From Roseateles depolymerans (GTDB lineage Bacteria; Pseudomonadota; Gammaproteobacteria; Burkholderiales; Burkholderiaceae_C): 64,000 bases of DNA. The translations under genes were made by a program, and so were the position numbers. Of the stretch, positions 17,786-28,800 are shown piece after piece. The DNA is taken from assembly GCA_003241055.1 (NCBI GenBank), contig QFOD01000028.1, positions 1-64,000 of the forward strand, in the 5' to 3' direction. Below the pieces are notes generated by a model, which was given only the letters and a program-made list of their open reading frames with translations, was not told the origin of the DNA and did no database searches. Numbering within the stretch: position 1 is the first letter of the stretch; the number at the start of each line of letters is the position of its first letter.

Positions 17786-18733
17786 TCAGTGCACGCGGCG
17801 CGGCGGCTTGTTGGCGGGCGGCTCGGGATCGCTCTCGGCTTCGGGCAGGTCTTCGCCGGCCTCGTCCTCGGCGGGCGGCAGCGCCCAGAAGAAGCGATCC
17901 GGGATGACGTTGCCCATGCCGGGGCGGAAGCCGGCATCCAGCGACTGATCCAGGAAGGACAGTGCCTCGCTGGCCGCGGAATGCAGTTCGGCGCCGACGG
18001 ACAGCAGCGCCGCGATGGCGGCAGCCAGCGTGTCGCCCGCACCGACGAAGGAGGTCTCGAAGCGCTCGAACTTCTCGCCGGCGATCGGCCCCTGGGCGCT
18101 GGCCAGCACGTTGTCCACGTACTGGTTGGGCAGCAGGATGCCGGTGACCAGCACGTGCTGGGCGCCCGACTGGGCCGCCGCAACGGCCAGCTCGCGCGCG
18201 GACGCAGGGCGGTCGCTGTCCCAGTCGGGCAGCAGGAAGTCGCTCAGCGTCTTGTGGTTGCCCACCAGCACCGTGGTCTGGGGCAGCACCAGCTCGCGCA
18301 GGGCATCGAGGTAGCTCTGCTGGTCGTCTTCCTCCATCCACGAGACGGAGGGCAGGTAGGTCACCAGCGGCACGTCGGGGTAGTCGCTGAGCACCTCGGC
18401 AACGGCGCTGACGCCCTCGGCGTTGCCCAGAAAGCCGACCTTCCAGGCCGTGATGGGCACGTCCTCGAGGATGTTGCGGGCCTGCTCGGCGATCAGGTCG
18501 GCGTCCAGGGGCTGGTGCTCGAACACCTCGGCGGTGTCGCGCAGCACGATGGCGCTGACCACCGGCAGGCAGTGCGCGCCCATCGCTGCGATGGTCGCGA
18601 CGTCACCGGCGGTGCCGCCGGCGCCGGAGGCATCGCTCGCGTTGAAGCACAGCACGCAGGCTGGCGGCTGGCCTTCCTGGTCGTCTTGGGGGATTTCGAC
18701 CAGCGGGTCGGCGGGGCGGGAGGGTGAGCTCAT
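17786..18733 (-). CDS. ThiD/PdxK-like ribokinase-fold kinase
   Basis: 315 residues from MSSPSRPADPLVEIPQDD; in-frame starts further upstream are possible. The body resembles hydroxymethylpyrimidine/phosphomethylpyrimidine kinases, with SDASGAGGTAGDVATIAAMG, ITAWKVGFLGNAEG and the anion-hole motif FVGAGDTLAAAIAA with the catalytic Asp of GAGD. It departs from standard ThiD in the first motif (SDASGAGG rather than SDPSGGAG) and carries an acidic, Pro-rich C-terminal tail. Thiamine or pyridoxal kinase activity is therefore plausible but unproven. It is co-directional with hemL and diverges from rubredoxin. Confidence 0.8.
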   Translation of the reverse strand: MSSPSRPADPLVEIPQDDQEGQPPACVLCFNASDASGAGGTAGDVATIAAMGAHCLPVVSAIVLRDTAEVFEHQPLDADLIAEQARNILEDVPITAWKVGFLGNAEGVSAVAEVLSDYPDVPLVTYLPSVSWMEEDDQQSYLDALRELVLPQTTVLVGNHKTLSDFLLPDWDSDRPASARELAVAAAQSGAQHVLVTGILLPNQYVDNVLASAQGPIAGEKFERFETSFVGAGDTLAAAIAALLSVGAELHSAASEALSFLDQSLDAGFRPGMGNVIPDRFFWALPPAEDEAGEDLPEAESDPEPPANKPPRRVH

Positions 18734-18833
18734 GGGGATGGATGAGGCACGGCGCGGCATGGCGCCGCTTGGCCTGGAGTCTGCCGCGAAACGCGCCTGT
18801 GATAAGACGTAAGAACAGGCGTTTGTCCTCAGC

Positions 18834-18860
18834 TTGGGCCCCACGGGCCCTGGCTAGAAT
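18834..18860 (+). promoter_or_regulatory. Possible promoter for rubredoxin/pil operon
   Basis: A -10-like TAGAAT (18855-18860) lies 22-31 bases before the candidate starts of rubredoxin. A weak -35-like TTGGGC (18834-18839) is 15 bp upstream, closer than ideal. The 149-bp divergent gap 18734-18882 has no better candidate on this strand. Only the -10 match is reasonable. Confidence 0.3.
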
Positions 18861-18882
18861 GCGGCGATTGTAGTGAGCAACC

Positions 18883-19065
18883 TTGAGCATCGTGACTGAA
18901 CCCAGCACCTGGATGTGCCTGATCTGCGGATGGATCTACGACGAAGCGGCGGGCGATCCCGAGCACGGCATTGCGCCGGGCACCAAGTGGGAAGATGTCG
19001 ACATGAACTGGACCTGCCCCGAGTGCGGAGCCCGCAAGGAAGACTTCGAGATGGTCCGCATCTGA
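18883..19065 (+). CDS. Rubredoxin
   Basis: 57-60 residues. It is a one-iron electron carrier: two cysteine pairs, MCLICGWIY and WTCPECGARKEDFEMV, form the Fe(SCys)4 site, with the usual aromatic core residues. There is no ATG near the 5' end. The start is either TTG at 18883 (used here) or GTG at 18892 (VTEPSTWMCLICG); neither has a strong ribosome site. A rubredoxin just upstream of the pil chemosensory genes is a recurring order in Burkholderiales as I know it. Whether it serves that system or only neighbours it is unknown. Confidence 0.92.
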   Translation: MSIVTEPSTWMCLICGWIYDEAAGDPEHGIAPGTKWEDVDMNWTCPECGARKEDFEMVRI

Positions 19066-19107
19066 GGCCTTGCATCGGCCCCGCCCCAAGCTTCCCAGGA
19101 GACCAGG

Positions 19108-19494
19108 TTGAACCAGCAGGCTGACGGCGGACCGACCCGAGTGCTCGTCATCGACGACAGCAACACGATCCGGCGCAGCGCGGAGATCTTCCTGAAGCAG
19201 GGTGGCCATGAGGTGGCCCTGGCCGAAGATGGTTTCGATGCGCTCGCCAAGCTCGGCGACTTTCTTCCTGATCTGGTCTTCTGCGACATCCTGATGCCGC
19301 GGCTGGACGGCTACCAGACCTGCGCGATCATCAAGCGCAACCCGCAGTTCGCGGGAGTGCCGGTGATCATGCTGTCCTCCAAGGACGGCTTGTTCGACAA
19401 GGCCCGCGGCCGCATGGTCGGCTCGCAGGACTACCTGACCAAGCCCTTCACCAAGGACCAGCTGTTGCAGGCGGTGCTGCAGCATCGCCGCTGA
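19108..19494 (+). CDS. pilG: PilG-like single-domain response regulator
   Basis: 128 residues. It starts with TTG at 19108, supported by AGGAG about 8 bases upstream and by the fit of the receiver domain (RVLVIDDSNTIRRSAEIF). The phospho-acceptor Asp is in LVFCDILMPRLDGYQ and the conserved Lys in YLTKPFTKDQ. There is no output domain. In the Pil-Chp pathway PilG favours type IV pilus extension. The assignment to PilG rests on position directly before a second regulator, CheW, MCP and giant CheA genes. Confidence 0.9.
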   Translation: MNQQADGGPTRVLVIDDSNTIRRSAEIFLKQGGHEVALAEDGFDALAKLGDFLPDLVFCDILMPRLDGYQTCAIIKRNPQFAGVPVIMLSSKDGLFDKARGRMVGSQDYLTKPFTKDQLLQAVLQHRR

Positions 19495-19519
19495 TCGGGA
19501 CCTGCCTTCGAGAACCGCC

Positions 19520-19885
19520 ATGAGCATTCACGACATTCTGCTGGTTGACGATTCCAAGACGGAGCTGCACGTGCTCTCCGAGATGCTCGTCAAGCGCGGC
19601 TACAACGTGCGTACGGCCGAAAACGGCGAGGAGGCCCTGCGCCGCCTGGCCGAGGCCAAGCCCGACCTCATCCTGATGGACGTGGTCATGCCCGGCCAGA
19701 ACGGTTTCCAGCTGACCCGCACCATCACGCGCGATGAGCGCTACGCCGACGTGCCGGTCATCATGTGCACGAGCAAGAACCAGGAAACCGACAAGGTCTG
19801 GGGCATGCGCCAGGGTGCCAGCGACTACGTGGTCAAGCCGGTCAAGGCCGAGGAACTGCTCGCCAAGATCAAGGCGCTGGGCTGA
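19520..19885 (+). CDS. pilH: PilH-like single-domain response regulator
   Basis: 121 residues. Receiver domain only: DILLVDDSKTELHVL at the acidic pocket, LILMDVVMPGQNGF with the phosphorylated Asp, the CTSKN switch Thr/Ser region, and VVKPVKAEELL with the conserved Lys. PilH is the second response regulator of the Pil-Chp system; it is thought to favour retraction or to act as a phosphate sink. It lies 25 bp after pilG. Confidence 0.92.
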   Translation: MSIHDILLVDDSKTELHVLSEMLVKRGYNVRTAENGEEALRRLAEAKPDLILMDVVMPGQNGFQLTRTITRDERYADVPVIMCTSKNQETDKVWGMRQGASDYVVKPVKAEELLAKIKALG

Positions 19886-19965
19886 CATGGGCGCGCCCAT
19901 CCCCCGGCTCGCTGACTGGTCCGGTCTCGGGCAGCTCCTGTGCCTCGGGGCCTGGGGAGGCCAGC

Positions 19966-20496
19966 ATGAGTAACAAGCAGGCTTTGCGGGATCTGCAGCA
20001 GCGGCTTGCCGAACGCATGCAGGCCGCGCGCGACCAGACGCTGGTCGCCAACTGGCTGGCGGTTGAATGCGAGGGGGCCGGCCTGCTGTTCTCGCTCAAG
20101 CAGACGAGCGAGATCTTTGCGCCCGTGGCCCTGCAGCCCGTGCCCTATGCCAAGCCCTGGCTGGCCGGGGTGGCGAATCTGCGCGGCGGGCTGTTCACCG
20201 TGGTCGAACTGGCCGTGTTCCTGGGTCTGCGTGAAGCGCAGCCCGGGCGGGCGCTGCAGCCGCAGCATCGGCTGGTGGCCCTGCACGCCGACCTGAATCT
20301 CAACTGTGCGTTGTGGGTGGACCGTCTGGTGGGCCTGCGCAGCGACGAACAACTGACGCCAGCGGCCGAGGTGCCGACGGGCTTCCGGCCGCGGTTTGCG
20401 GGCGCGCTGCGCCGCGACGAAGCCGGGCGCCACTGGCAGGAAATCGATCTGGAAGCCCTGTCCCGACAGGAGAGCTTCCTGCGCATCGTGGCCTGA
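19966..20496 (+). CDS. pilI: CheW-like adaptor PilI
   Basis: 176 residues from MSNKQALRDLQQRLAERMQA, with a GGGGAGG ribosome site just upstream; the frame is open further 5' without meaning. One CheW domain: VECEGAGLLFSLKQTSEIFAP, WLAGVANLRGGLFTVVELAVF (the NLRG receptor-contact motif) and WVDRLVGLRS. It couples the PilJ receptor to the PilL/ChpA kinase at the pole. It lies 80 bp after pilH and 59 bp before pilJ. Confidence 0.93.
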   Translation: MSNKQALRDLQQRLAERMQAARDQTLVANWLAVECEGAGLLFSLKQTSEIFAPVALQPVPYAKPWLAGVANLRGGLFTVVELAVFLGLREAQPGRALQPQHRLVALHADLNLNCALWVDRLVGLRSDEQLTPAAEVPTGFRPRFAGALRRDEAGRHWQEIDLEALSRQESFLRIVA

Positions 20497-20555
20497 GGCG
20501 GCGGATGCCGCGGGCCGCTCGGGGCGTGGTCAGGAATATTGCAAAAGAGGGTGAG

Positions 20556-22868
20556 ATGAGCCTGCTGGACAAGATCATGGGGAAGTCCGAAGCCGACAAC
20601 GCGCCGCCGGCCGCCGAAGGCGCCGAGGCCCGTGGTGACACGGTGAGCGGCTTCGACCCCACGCGCGCCGCCGGGCTGCCCACGGGCACCGAGTCGGAGT
20701 CCATCATCTCCCCGGCGCTGCCGACCGATGCGGGCACCGTCAGCGAGTTCGCGCCCAGCACCGTCAGCTTCGCGCCGACCACCCAGGCCGCCGAGCCTCA
20801 GGAGGCGGTGCCGCAGGTCAACGAGGCGGAGCGTGCGGCCCAGGGGCGCCAGCGCCAGCGCCTGCTGACGGCCCTGGTGGCGCTGGGCCTGGTGGGTACG
20901 GCGGCCAGCGTCAGCTGGGCCATCGTCAGCGGCACCCGCAGTGCGGCGCAGGTGCGCGGTGCCGGTCAGGCGCTGATGCACTCGCAGCGGATGGCCAAGT
21001 CGGTGTCGGCGGCCCTGGTGGGCCAGCCGGCAGCGTTCGCCGAGCTGCGGGAATCGGTGGGCACGCTCAGCAGCGTGGTCACCAGCCTGCGCACGGGCGA
21101 CGGTGATCTGGCGGCGGCCCCGGCCGGCGTTCAGCCCACGCTGGAGAAGCTGCGCCCGCTGGTCGAGCGGGCCGAGAAGAACGGCAAGATCGTGCAGACA
21201 CAGGAGAAGGTGCTGACCCAGGTGGGTCAGGCCTTGCGCGCGATCAACCACCAGTCCAGCGACCTGCTGGAGAGCGCCGAGGCGGTGTCGTCGCAGGCGC
21301 TGCAGATCGGTTCATCGGCCGGCGAGGTGTCTGCCGTCGGTCAGCTCGTCATGCTGACGCAGCGCATCGGCAAGAGCGCCAATGAATTCCTGACCCAGGA
21401 GGGCGTGAGCCCGGAGGCGGTGTTCCTGCTGGGCAAGGACCTGAACTCCTTCAAGCTCATCACCGAGGCGCTGATCAACGGCAGCCCCGAGCTGCGCCTG
21501 GCTGCGGCCCGCGATCCGCAGCTCAAGGAGCGGCTGCAGGCCCTGCTGAAGCAGTATGAGCAGACCCGTGAGCAGGCGGCGTCCATCCTGAGCAATCTGC
21601 AGGGCCTGGTGGCCGCGCGTGAGGCACAGACGGCCATCCTGAACGACTCCGAACCGCTGCGCAAAGGCCTGGAGCAGGCCGCTGCCGAGCTGGAGCAGAC
21701 GGGCGGCGCTGGCATCGGCCTGATCGCGCTGATGCTGGTATCGCTGGCGGCACTGGTCGGCGGCGCCATCGGCTTCCTGCGCCTGTACCTGGCCGACCAG
21801 GGCCGGCGTGCCGAACTGGCGGAAGCCCAGCGGCGCGAGGCCGAGGCCCAGGAGCGCGAGGCCAAGCGGGTCAACGACGCCAACCAGGCGGCCATTCTGC
21901 GGCTGATGAACGAGCTGGCGACGGTGGCCGAAGGCGACCTGACGCAGCAGGCGACCGTGACCGAGGACATCACCGGCGCCATCGCCGACTCGGTGAACTA
22001 CACCGTGGAAGAGCTGCGCAACCTGGTGGGCCAGGTGCAGTCCACGGCGGCGCGGGTGACCGACACGACCGGTGCGGTGGACCAGACCTCCACCGACCTG
22101 CTGGCGGCCTCCAAGGAGCAGTTGCACGAGATCCAGGCCACGGGCCAGGCGGTGCTGGACATGGCCGGCCGCATCAACGAGGTGTCCGCGCAGGCGCAGA
22201 CCACGGCCCAGGTGGCCCGTCAGAGCCGGCTGGCCGCGGAGCAGGGCCTGTCCGCGATGCAGAACAACATCGCCGGCATGAACACCATCCGCGACTCCAT
22301 CCAGGAGACCTCCAAGCGCATCAAGCGCCTGGGCGAGTCGTCGCAGGAGATCGGCGAGATCACCGAGCTGATCTCGGACATTACCGAGCAGACCAACGTG
22401 CTGGCCCTGAACGCAGCCATCCAGGCTGCGTCGGCCGGCGAGGCGGGCCGGGGCTTCTCCGTGGTGGCGGAGGAGGTGCAGCGCCTTGCCGAACGCTCGG
22501 CCGATGCGACCCGCCGCATTGCCGCGCTGGTGAAGACCATTCAGACCGACACCCACGATGCCGTGGCCGCCATGGAGCGCTCCACGCGTGGGGTGGTGGA
22601 AGGCACGCAGCTGTCCGACGCGGCCGGCCGCGCGCTGGAAGACATCGACAGCGTGTCGCGCCAGCTGGACGAGCTGATCGTGCGCATCTCGGCGCAGGCC
22701 AGCCAGGAGGCCGAGTCCGCCAACGAGGTGGCGGCCAACATCCAGCACATCTTCGCCGTGACCGAGCAGACCTCCGAGGGCACGCGCTCCACGGCGCAGA
22801 TGGTGCATGAGCTGTCCCGCTCCGCGGAAGCGCTGCGCGCCTCCGTGGCCCGCTTCAAGGTCGAGTGA
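20556..22868 (+). CDS. pilJ: Methyl-accepting chemotaxis protein PilJ
   Basis: 770 residues from MSLLDKIMGKSEADNAPPAA; the upstream open frame is overlap with pilI. A roughly 95-residue, low-complexity cytoplasmic N-terminus precedes TM1 (about 100-123). A periplasmic region with two PilJ-type helical sensor modules follows (about 124-385; note HSQRMAKSVSAAL and LTQRIGKSANEFL), then TM2 (about 387-412). HAMP-like coils and a signalling domain complete it, with the hairpin tip EQTNVLALNAAIQAASAGEA GRGFSVVAEEV around 610-641. It senses surface contact or pilin for twitching. The stop overlaps the pilL start. Confidence 0.95.
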   Translation: MSLLDKIMGKSEADNAPPAAEGAEARGDTVSGFDPTRAAGLPTGTESESIISPALPTDAGTVSEFAPSTVSFAPTTQAAEPQEAVPQVNEAERAAQGRQRQRLLTALVALGLVGTAASVSWAIVSGTRSAAQVRGAGQALMHSQRMAKSVSAALVGQPAAFAELRESVGTLSSVVTSLRTGDGDLAAAPAGVQPTLEKLRPLVERAEKNGKIVQTQEKVLTQVGQALRAINHQSSDLLESAEAVSSQALQIGSSAGEVSAVGQLVMLTQRIGKSANEFLTQEGVSPEAVFLLGKDLNSFKLITEALINGSPELRLAAARDPQLKERLQALLKQYEQTREQAASILSNLQGLVAAREAQTAILNDSEPLRKGLEQAAAELEQTGGAGIGLIALMLVSLAALVGGAIGFLRLYLADQGRRAELAEAQRREAEAQEREAKRVNDANQAAILRLMNELATVAEGDLTQQATVTEDITGAIADSVNYTVEELRNLVGQVQSTAARVTDTTGAVDQTSTDLLAASKEQLHEIQATGQAVLDMAGRINEVSAQAQTTAQVARQSRLAAEQGLSAMQNNIAGMNTIRDSIQETSKRIKRLGESSQEIGEITELISDITEQTNVLALNAAIQAASAGEAGRGFSVVAEEVQRLAERSADATRRIAALVKTIQTDTHDAVAAMERSTRGVVEGTQLSDAAGRALEDIDSVSRQLDELIVRISAQASQEAESANEVAANIQHIFAVTEQTSEGTRSTAQMVHELSRSAEALRASVARFKVE

Positions 22869-25800
22869 CCGCGATCGAATCCGAGCGAGAACCTGGCATG
22901 GACAGCGCCCTGCGAGACCCCGACACCCCGGTCGACCTCAGCCCCCTGGCATGGGTGCAGGAGGAACTGCGCCGCTCGCTGGAGTCGGTGCACAAGACCC
23001 TGCGCCGCCTGGTGCGTGACGGCGGCGACAACCGCCTCTCCGCCTTCGGCGCGGAGACCCAGCCCAGCGTGCCGCTGCAGCAGGCCGCCGCCCAGCTCCA
23101 CCAGGTCAGCGGTGTGCTGTCGCTGGTGGGCCTGCCGGCCGGCGCCACGGTGCTGCGTGCGGCCGAAACCGCCGTGCAGCGGCTGGCCGAGCACCCGCTG
23201 GAGGTGGAGCCCGGCACGGTCGACACCATAGAGCGCGCGAACTTCGCGCTGCTGGCCTATGTGGCCCGCCTGCTGGCGGGCAGCAAGACCTCCACGCTGG
23301 CGCTCTATCCGGGCTATCGCGAACTGCAGCAGCTCAACGGGGCGGAGCGCATCCACCCGGCGGACCTGTGGCAGTTCGACTGGTCCTGGCGCACCGTGGC
23401 GCTGGAAGAGGGCATCGCACCGCGCTCGCCCGACAGCATGCGCGCGGCCTTCGAGGCCGCGCTGCTGCGCCACATGCGCGAGCCCAGCCCGCAGCATGCG
23501 GCCCAGCTGAGCAACCTCTGCGCCGGCCTCGCGGCCGCGCTGCCCGCCGGCCCCGGCCGCACGCTGTGGCAGCTGGCCGCAGCCGTGTTCGAGGGACAGG
23601 CGCTGAAGCTGCTGGGCAGCGACGCCTACCTGAAGCGCCTGGGCTCGCGCCTGCTCAACGAGCTGCGCCGTGTCGGTCGCCCCGATGTCGACGAAGCCCA
23701 GCGCGAGCGCCTCGCGCAGGACCTGCTCTTCTTCTGCGCCCAGTGCCGCATCTCGCAGGGCGCGGGCCCGCGCCTGCTGGCCGTGCATGCGGCCTACCGG
23801 CTGACCGAAGACCAGGCCGGCGACTACGAGGACGCCAGCCTGGGCCGCATCGATCCGGCCTGGGTCGCGCAGGCGCGCCGTCGCGTGGCGGCGGCGAAGG
23901 ACAGCTGGTCCAGCGCCGCCGAGGGTGATCAGCACCGGGCCGCCGGACTGGACGAGCAGTTCGCCGCGCTGTCCGAATCGCTGGGACGCCTGTTCCCCAG
24001 CGGCGAGGTGCTCGCGCAGACGCTGCAGCGCGCCGTCGTCGCGACGTTGCGCTCCGGCGAGGCGCCGGCCCCGGCGCTGGCCATGGAGGTCGCCACCAGC
24101 CTGCTGTACGTCGAGGCCGCACTGGAAGACGCTGCCTTCGACCAGCCGGAGCAGGGCGAGCGGGTGCGCCGCCTGGCCAGCCGCGTCGAGTCGGTCGCCC
24201 ACGGCCAGCCGGCCGAGGCGCTCGAAGACTGGATGGAGGAGCTGTACCGCCGCGTCTCCGACAAGCAGACGCTGGGCAGCGTCGTGCACGAGCTGCGCGC
24301 CAGTCTGTCCGAGATCGAGCGTCAGGCCGACGAGTACTTCCGCCACCCGACGCAGCGTGAGTTGCTGATTCCGGTGCCGGCCCAGCTGTCGGCGATGCGT
24401 GGCGTGTTCAGCGTGCTGGGCCTGGACCAGGCCGCACATGCCTGCCTGCGCATGCGCGACGACGTGGACGGCCTGGCCAACACCGAGATCGATTTCGAGC
24501 GCGCTGGTGCGCTGGGCGTGTTCGAGCGCCTGGCCAACAACCTGGGCGCCCTGGGCTTCATGATCGACATGCTCAGCGTGCAGCCCCAGCTCGCCAAGCG
24601 CATGTTCCAGTTCGACGAATCCAGCGGACGCCTGGACCCGGTGATGGGCCGCCGCGAGGGGGCCGTCGAACTGCCCGACTTCGAGGCCAGCGGCTTCCAC
24701 CTGGAGGCCATCGAGGCCGCCGCCGCGGCACCCACGCCAGCGCCAGTGGCGGCCCCGTTGCCCTCGCTGGCTGATTACGAGCTGCCCAGCCTGGATCTGC
24801 CGGACCTGGCACCGCCTCCGGCGGTCGTGCCCGCACCTGTACCGGCTGCCGTGCCCAGCGTGGCCGAGCCGAGCGTCGCGGACGACCCCGAGATGCGCGA
24901 GATCTTCCTGGAGGAAGCTCAGGAGGTGCTGGGCAATGCCCAGGCCGCGCTGGCGGTGCTGCAGGAGCACCCGGCCGACCATGGGCAGCTGACGATCGTG
25001 CGGCGCGCTTTCCATACGCTCAAGGGCAGCGCCCGCATGGTGGGGCTGAACGAGTTCGGCGAAGGCGCCTGGGCCTGCGAGCAGCTCTACAACGCGCGCC
25101 TGGCCGAGGCCCAGCCCGTGGCCGATGCGGCGCTGCTGGGCTTCACGGGCGAGGCGCTGGCCTATTTCGAGCAGTGGCGCGAGCAGATCGCTGGGCTGCA
25201 GGCTGGCACCGTGTCTGCCACCCCGCTGCGCGAGAGTGCCGACGCACTGCGCCTGCGCGGCGAGCGTCTGCCGGTGCATGGCGAGCCTGCCGTGGTCGAG
25301 CCGGCGGCCCTGGTCGAAGAGACGCTCGTCGCCGCGGAGGAGCTGGCCGAATTGCCGCTGGAAACCATCGAGGCTGAGCCGTTTGACGCCCTTCAGGCGC
25401 CTGCGGTGCCCGAGGTGCTGGAGCTGCCGCTGGCGCCCGATTTCAGTCTGGATCTGGATCTGCCCGCAGCGCCCGCGGAACCCGCGGTCGAGCCGCTGTC
25501 GACCGAGGCCGCCGAACCGCTGGTGCTCGACGTGTTCGAGCCCGAGTTGCCTGCGGTGGCCGAGGTGCAGGAACTTGCGAGCGAGGTCGAGCCCGAGCCG
25601 TTGCTCGAGCCGGTGACCACCACACTGCCCGATCTGGCGCTGGATCTGGCTGAGCCGGTGGAGGCGGATGCCGAAGCGCTGCAGCCGCTGCCCACCGCCG
25701 AGGCCGTGGAGCTGGAGCTGGCTGACCTGGCCATGCCGGAGGTGGTCGAGCTGCCCGAGGCTGGCATCGACCTGGCACCGGTCGCGTTGCCCGAACCCGA

Positions 25801-28800
25801 GGCGGTGCCGGCCGCCGCGCCGCATCTGACGCTGGTGGAGCCTTCGGCGCCCGAGCCTGAGGAAGACCCCGACGAGGGCTTCAAGCTCATCGGGCCGCTG
25901 CGCATCAGCATCACGCTGTTCAACATCTTCCTGAACGAGGCGGACGAACTGTCGCGCCGGCTCTGCGTGAGCCTGGCCGAATGGGCCGCCGAGCCCGGCC
26001 AGCCGCTGCCGGCGAGCTGCGAGGCCCAGGCCCATGCGCTGGCCGGCAATGCCGGCACCGTCGGCTACGACGACCTGTCGGCCCTGGCCCGTGCACTGGA
26101 GCACGCACTGGGCCGTGCCCAGCGTGCGACGGCGTTCGCGCCCGAGGATGTCGAGCTCTTCGTCAGCGCGGCGGAGGACGTGCGTCGCCTGCTGCACCAG
26201 TTCGCGGCGGGCTTCCTGAAGTCCAACGATGCCGAGCAGCTGCGCCGCCTGGAGGCCTACGAGCCTCAGGAGATGGCGGAAACCCAGCCGCTGGACCTGG
26301 ACACCGAGCTGGCCGCCGATGCCGGCGAAGGCGCCGAGCCCGACACCGAACTGGCTACGCTGGATCTGCCGCTGGTCACGGAGGTGTCGGCGACGTCGGC
26401 GCAGCCAGCATTGCCGGACGAACCCGAACCCGAGCCCGACGCCGAGGACCATATCGATGCCGAGCTCTACGGCATCTTCGAGGATGAGGGCCGCGAGCTG
26501 CTGGTGCAGCTGCATGCCTCGCTGCGCGACTGGCTGGCCCAGCCGGCCGAGCTGAGCCGCTCCGACGCCACCATGCGGGCGCTGCACACCTTCAAGGGCG
26601 GTGCGCGTCTGGCGGGTGCGATGCGCCTGGGGCAGCTGGCCCACGCGCTGGAGTCGCATGTCGAGGCGGTGCTGCGCGGCGGCGCCGATGCCTATCAGCT
26701 GCATCTGCTGCAGAGCGAGGCCGATGCGCTGGATCAGGCCTTCGATCGCCAGGGCGCTCTGCTGCGGGCGCCGGTGGCGACGCCTGAGCCCGCGCCGGTC
26801 GAGGCAGCGTCGGTGCCAGGTCTTGTGCCTGATGAGCAGCCCGAGCGTCTGCCTGAGCCAGCACCGGCTGCGCTGACGGCCCCCGTCGACGGATCCTCGG
26901 GCGGTGACAGCGCCACTGCCGGCGAGATCGACTGGACCCGCTTCAGCGACGACGTCGAGAGCCACAGCAGCGCCGACAGCCTGGCCATCGGCCAAGCCCA
27001 GGTGCGTGTGCGCGGCAGCCTGCTCGAACGCATGGCGACCCAGGCCGGCGAGGTCAGCATCCGGCGTTCGCGGCTGGAGTCCGAGCTCGCCCAGATGAAG
27101 GGCGCGCTGCTCGACCTGGACGACAACCTGGAGCGCCTGCGCGCCCAGCTGCGCGAGCTCGAGCTCCAGGCCGAGGCGCAGATGCACACGCAGCAGGAAC
27201 TGGCCCAGGCCGGCGGCCGCGAGTTCGATCCGCTGGAGTTCGACCGCTACACCCGCTTCCAGGAGCTGACCCGCATGCTGGCCGAGTCGGTCGGTGACGT
27301 GGCGACGCTGCAGCGAACGCTGAGCCGCAACGTGCAGTCGGGCGAAGACGAGCTGGCCGCGCAGTCGCGGCTGACCCGTGAGCTGCAGGACGAGCTGCTG
27401 CGCACCCGGCTGGTGGAGTTCGACAGCGTCGCCGAGCGCATGCACCGCGTGGTGCGCCAGGCGGCGCGTGACACCGGCAAGCTGGTGCGCCTGGAGATTG
27501 CCGGCGGCCAGACCGAGCTGGATCGTTCGGTGCTGGAGCGCATGGCGGGGGCCTTCGAGCATCTGCTGCGCAACAGCGTGAGCCACGGCATCGAGGCGCC
27601 CGAGCTGCGTGCGCAAAGCGGCAAGGACCGCGAAGGCGTGCTGCGCATCGAGGTGCGGCAGCAGGGCAACGAGGTGCTGCTGGGTTTCGCCGACGACGGT
27701 GCGGGCCTGAATCTCGCCCGCATCCGCGAGCGCGCGCTCCAGCTGGGGCTGCTGAACGAGGGTGACGCGGTGGACGACGCGCAACTGCGCCGCTTCATCT
27801 TCGCGCCGGGCTTCTCGACGGCCGATCAGGTCACCGAGCTGGCCGGACGTGGCGTGGGCATGGACGTGGTGCGCTCCGAGGTGGGGACGCTGGGTGGCAG
27901 CATCGAGACGACCTCGGTCGCCGGTGCGGGCACTAGCTTCCTGCTGCGCCTGCCGCTGACCACGGCGCTGACCCAGATCGTGCTGCTGCGTGCCGGCGAG
28001 CAGGTCGTGGCCGTGCCGGCCGCGCTGATGGAGTCGGTGCAGCGCCTGCCCGTCGAGGCGGTGGAAGCTGCCTACGCGAGCGGACGCCTGAGCTGGAACG
28101 GCGAGGAGCTGCCCTTCCACTGGCTGGGCGGCCTGCTGGGCCAGGCCGGTCACGGCCAGTTGCTGGGCCACCATGTGCCGGTGCTGATCGTGCGCACGCC
28201 GCAGGCCAGCCTGGCGCTGCATGTGGACGAGGTGGTCGGCAACCAGGAGGTCGTGGTCAAGAACCTCGGCGCCCAGCTGAACAAGGTGCCGGGTCTTGCA
28301 GGCATCAGCCTGCTGGCCTCGGGCGATGTCGCGCTGATCTACAACGTCGTCGCGCTGGCCGACTGGTACGGGGCTGCGGCTCGGCTGCGCCAGCAGGCCG
28401 GGCAGCCGGCGGATGTCGACGCCGTCGACGAGCATGGCCTGGCACCGCTGGTGCTGGTGGTGGACGACTCGCTGACGGTGCGCCGCGTGACCCAGCGCCT
28501 GCTGGAACGGGTGGGCCTGCGGGTGAGCCTGGCCAAGGACGGGCTGGACGCGATGGAGAAGCTCGCGGGCGACGAACTGCCGGCCGTGGTGCTGTCCGAC
28601 ATCGAGATGCCGCGCATGGATGGCTTCGATCTGGTGCGCAACATGCGCGCCGACGCGCGGCTCGCCCGGCTGCCGGTCATCATGATCACGTCGCGGATTG
28701 CGCAAAAGCACCGCGACTACGCCGAGCAGCTGGGTGTGCAACATTACCTCGGAAAGCCATATGACGAGGAGCAGTTGCTGGCGCTGGTCCACCAGTACAC

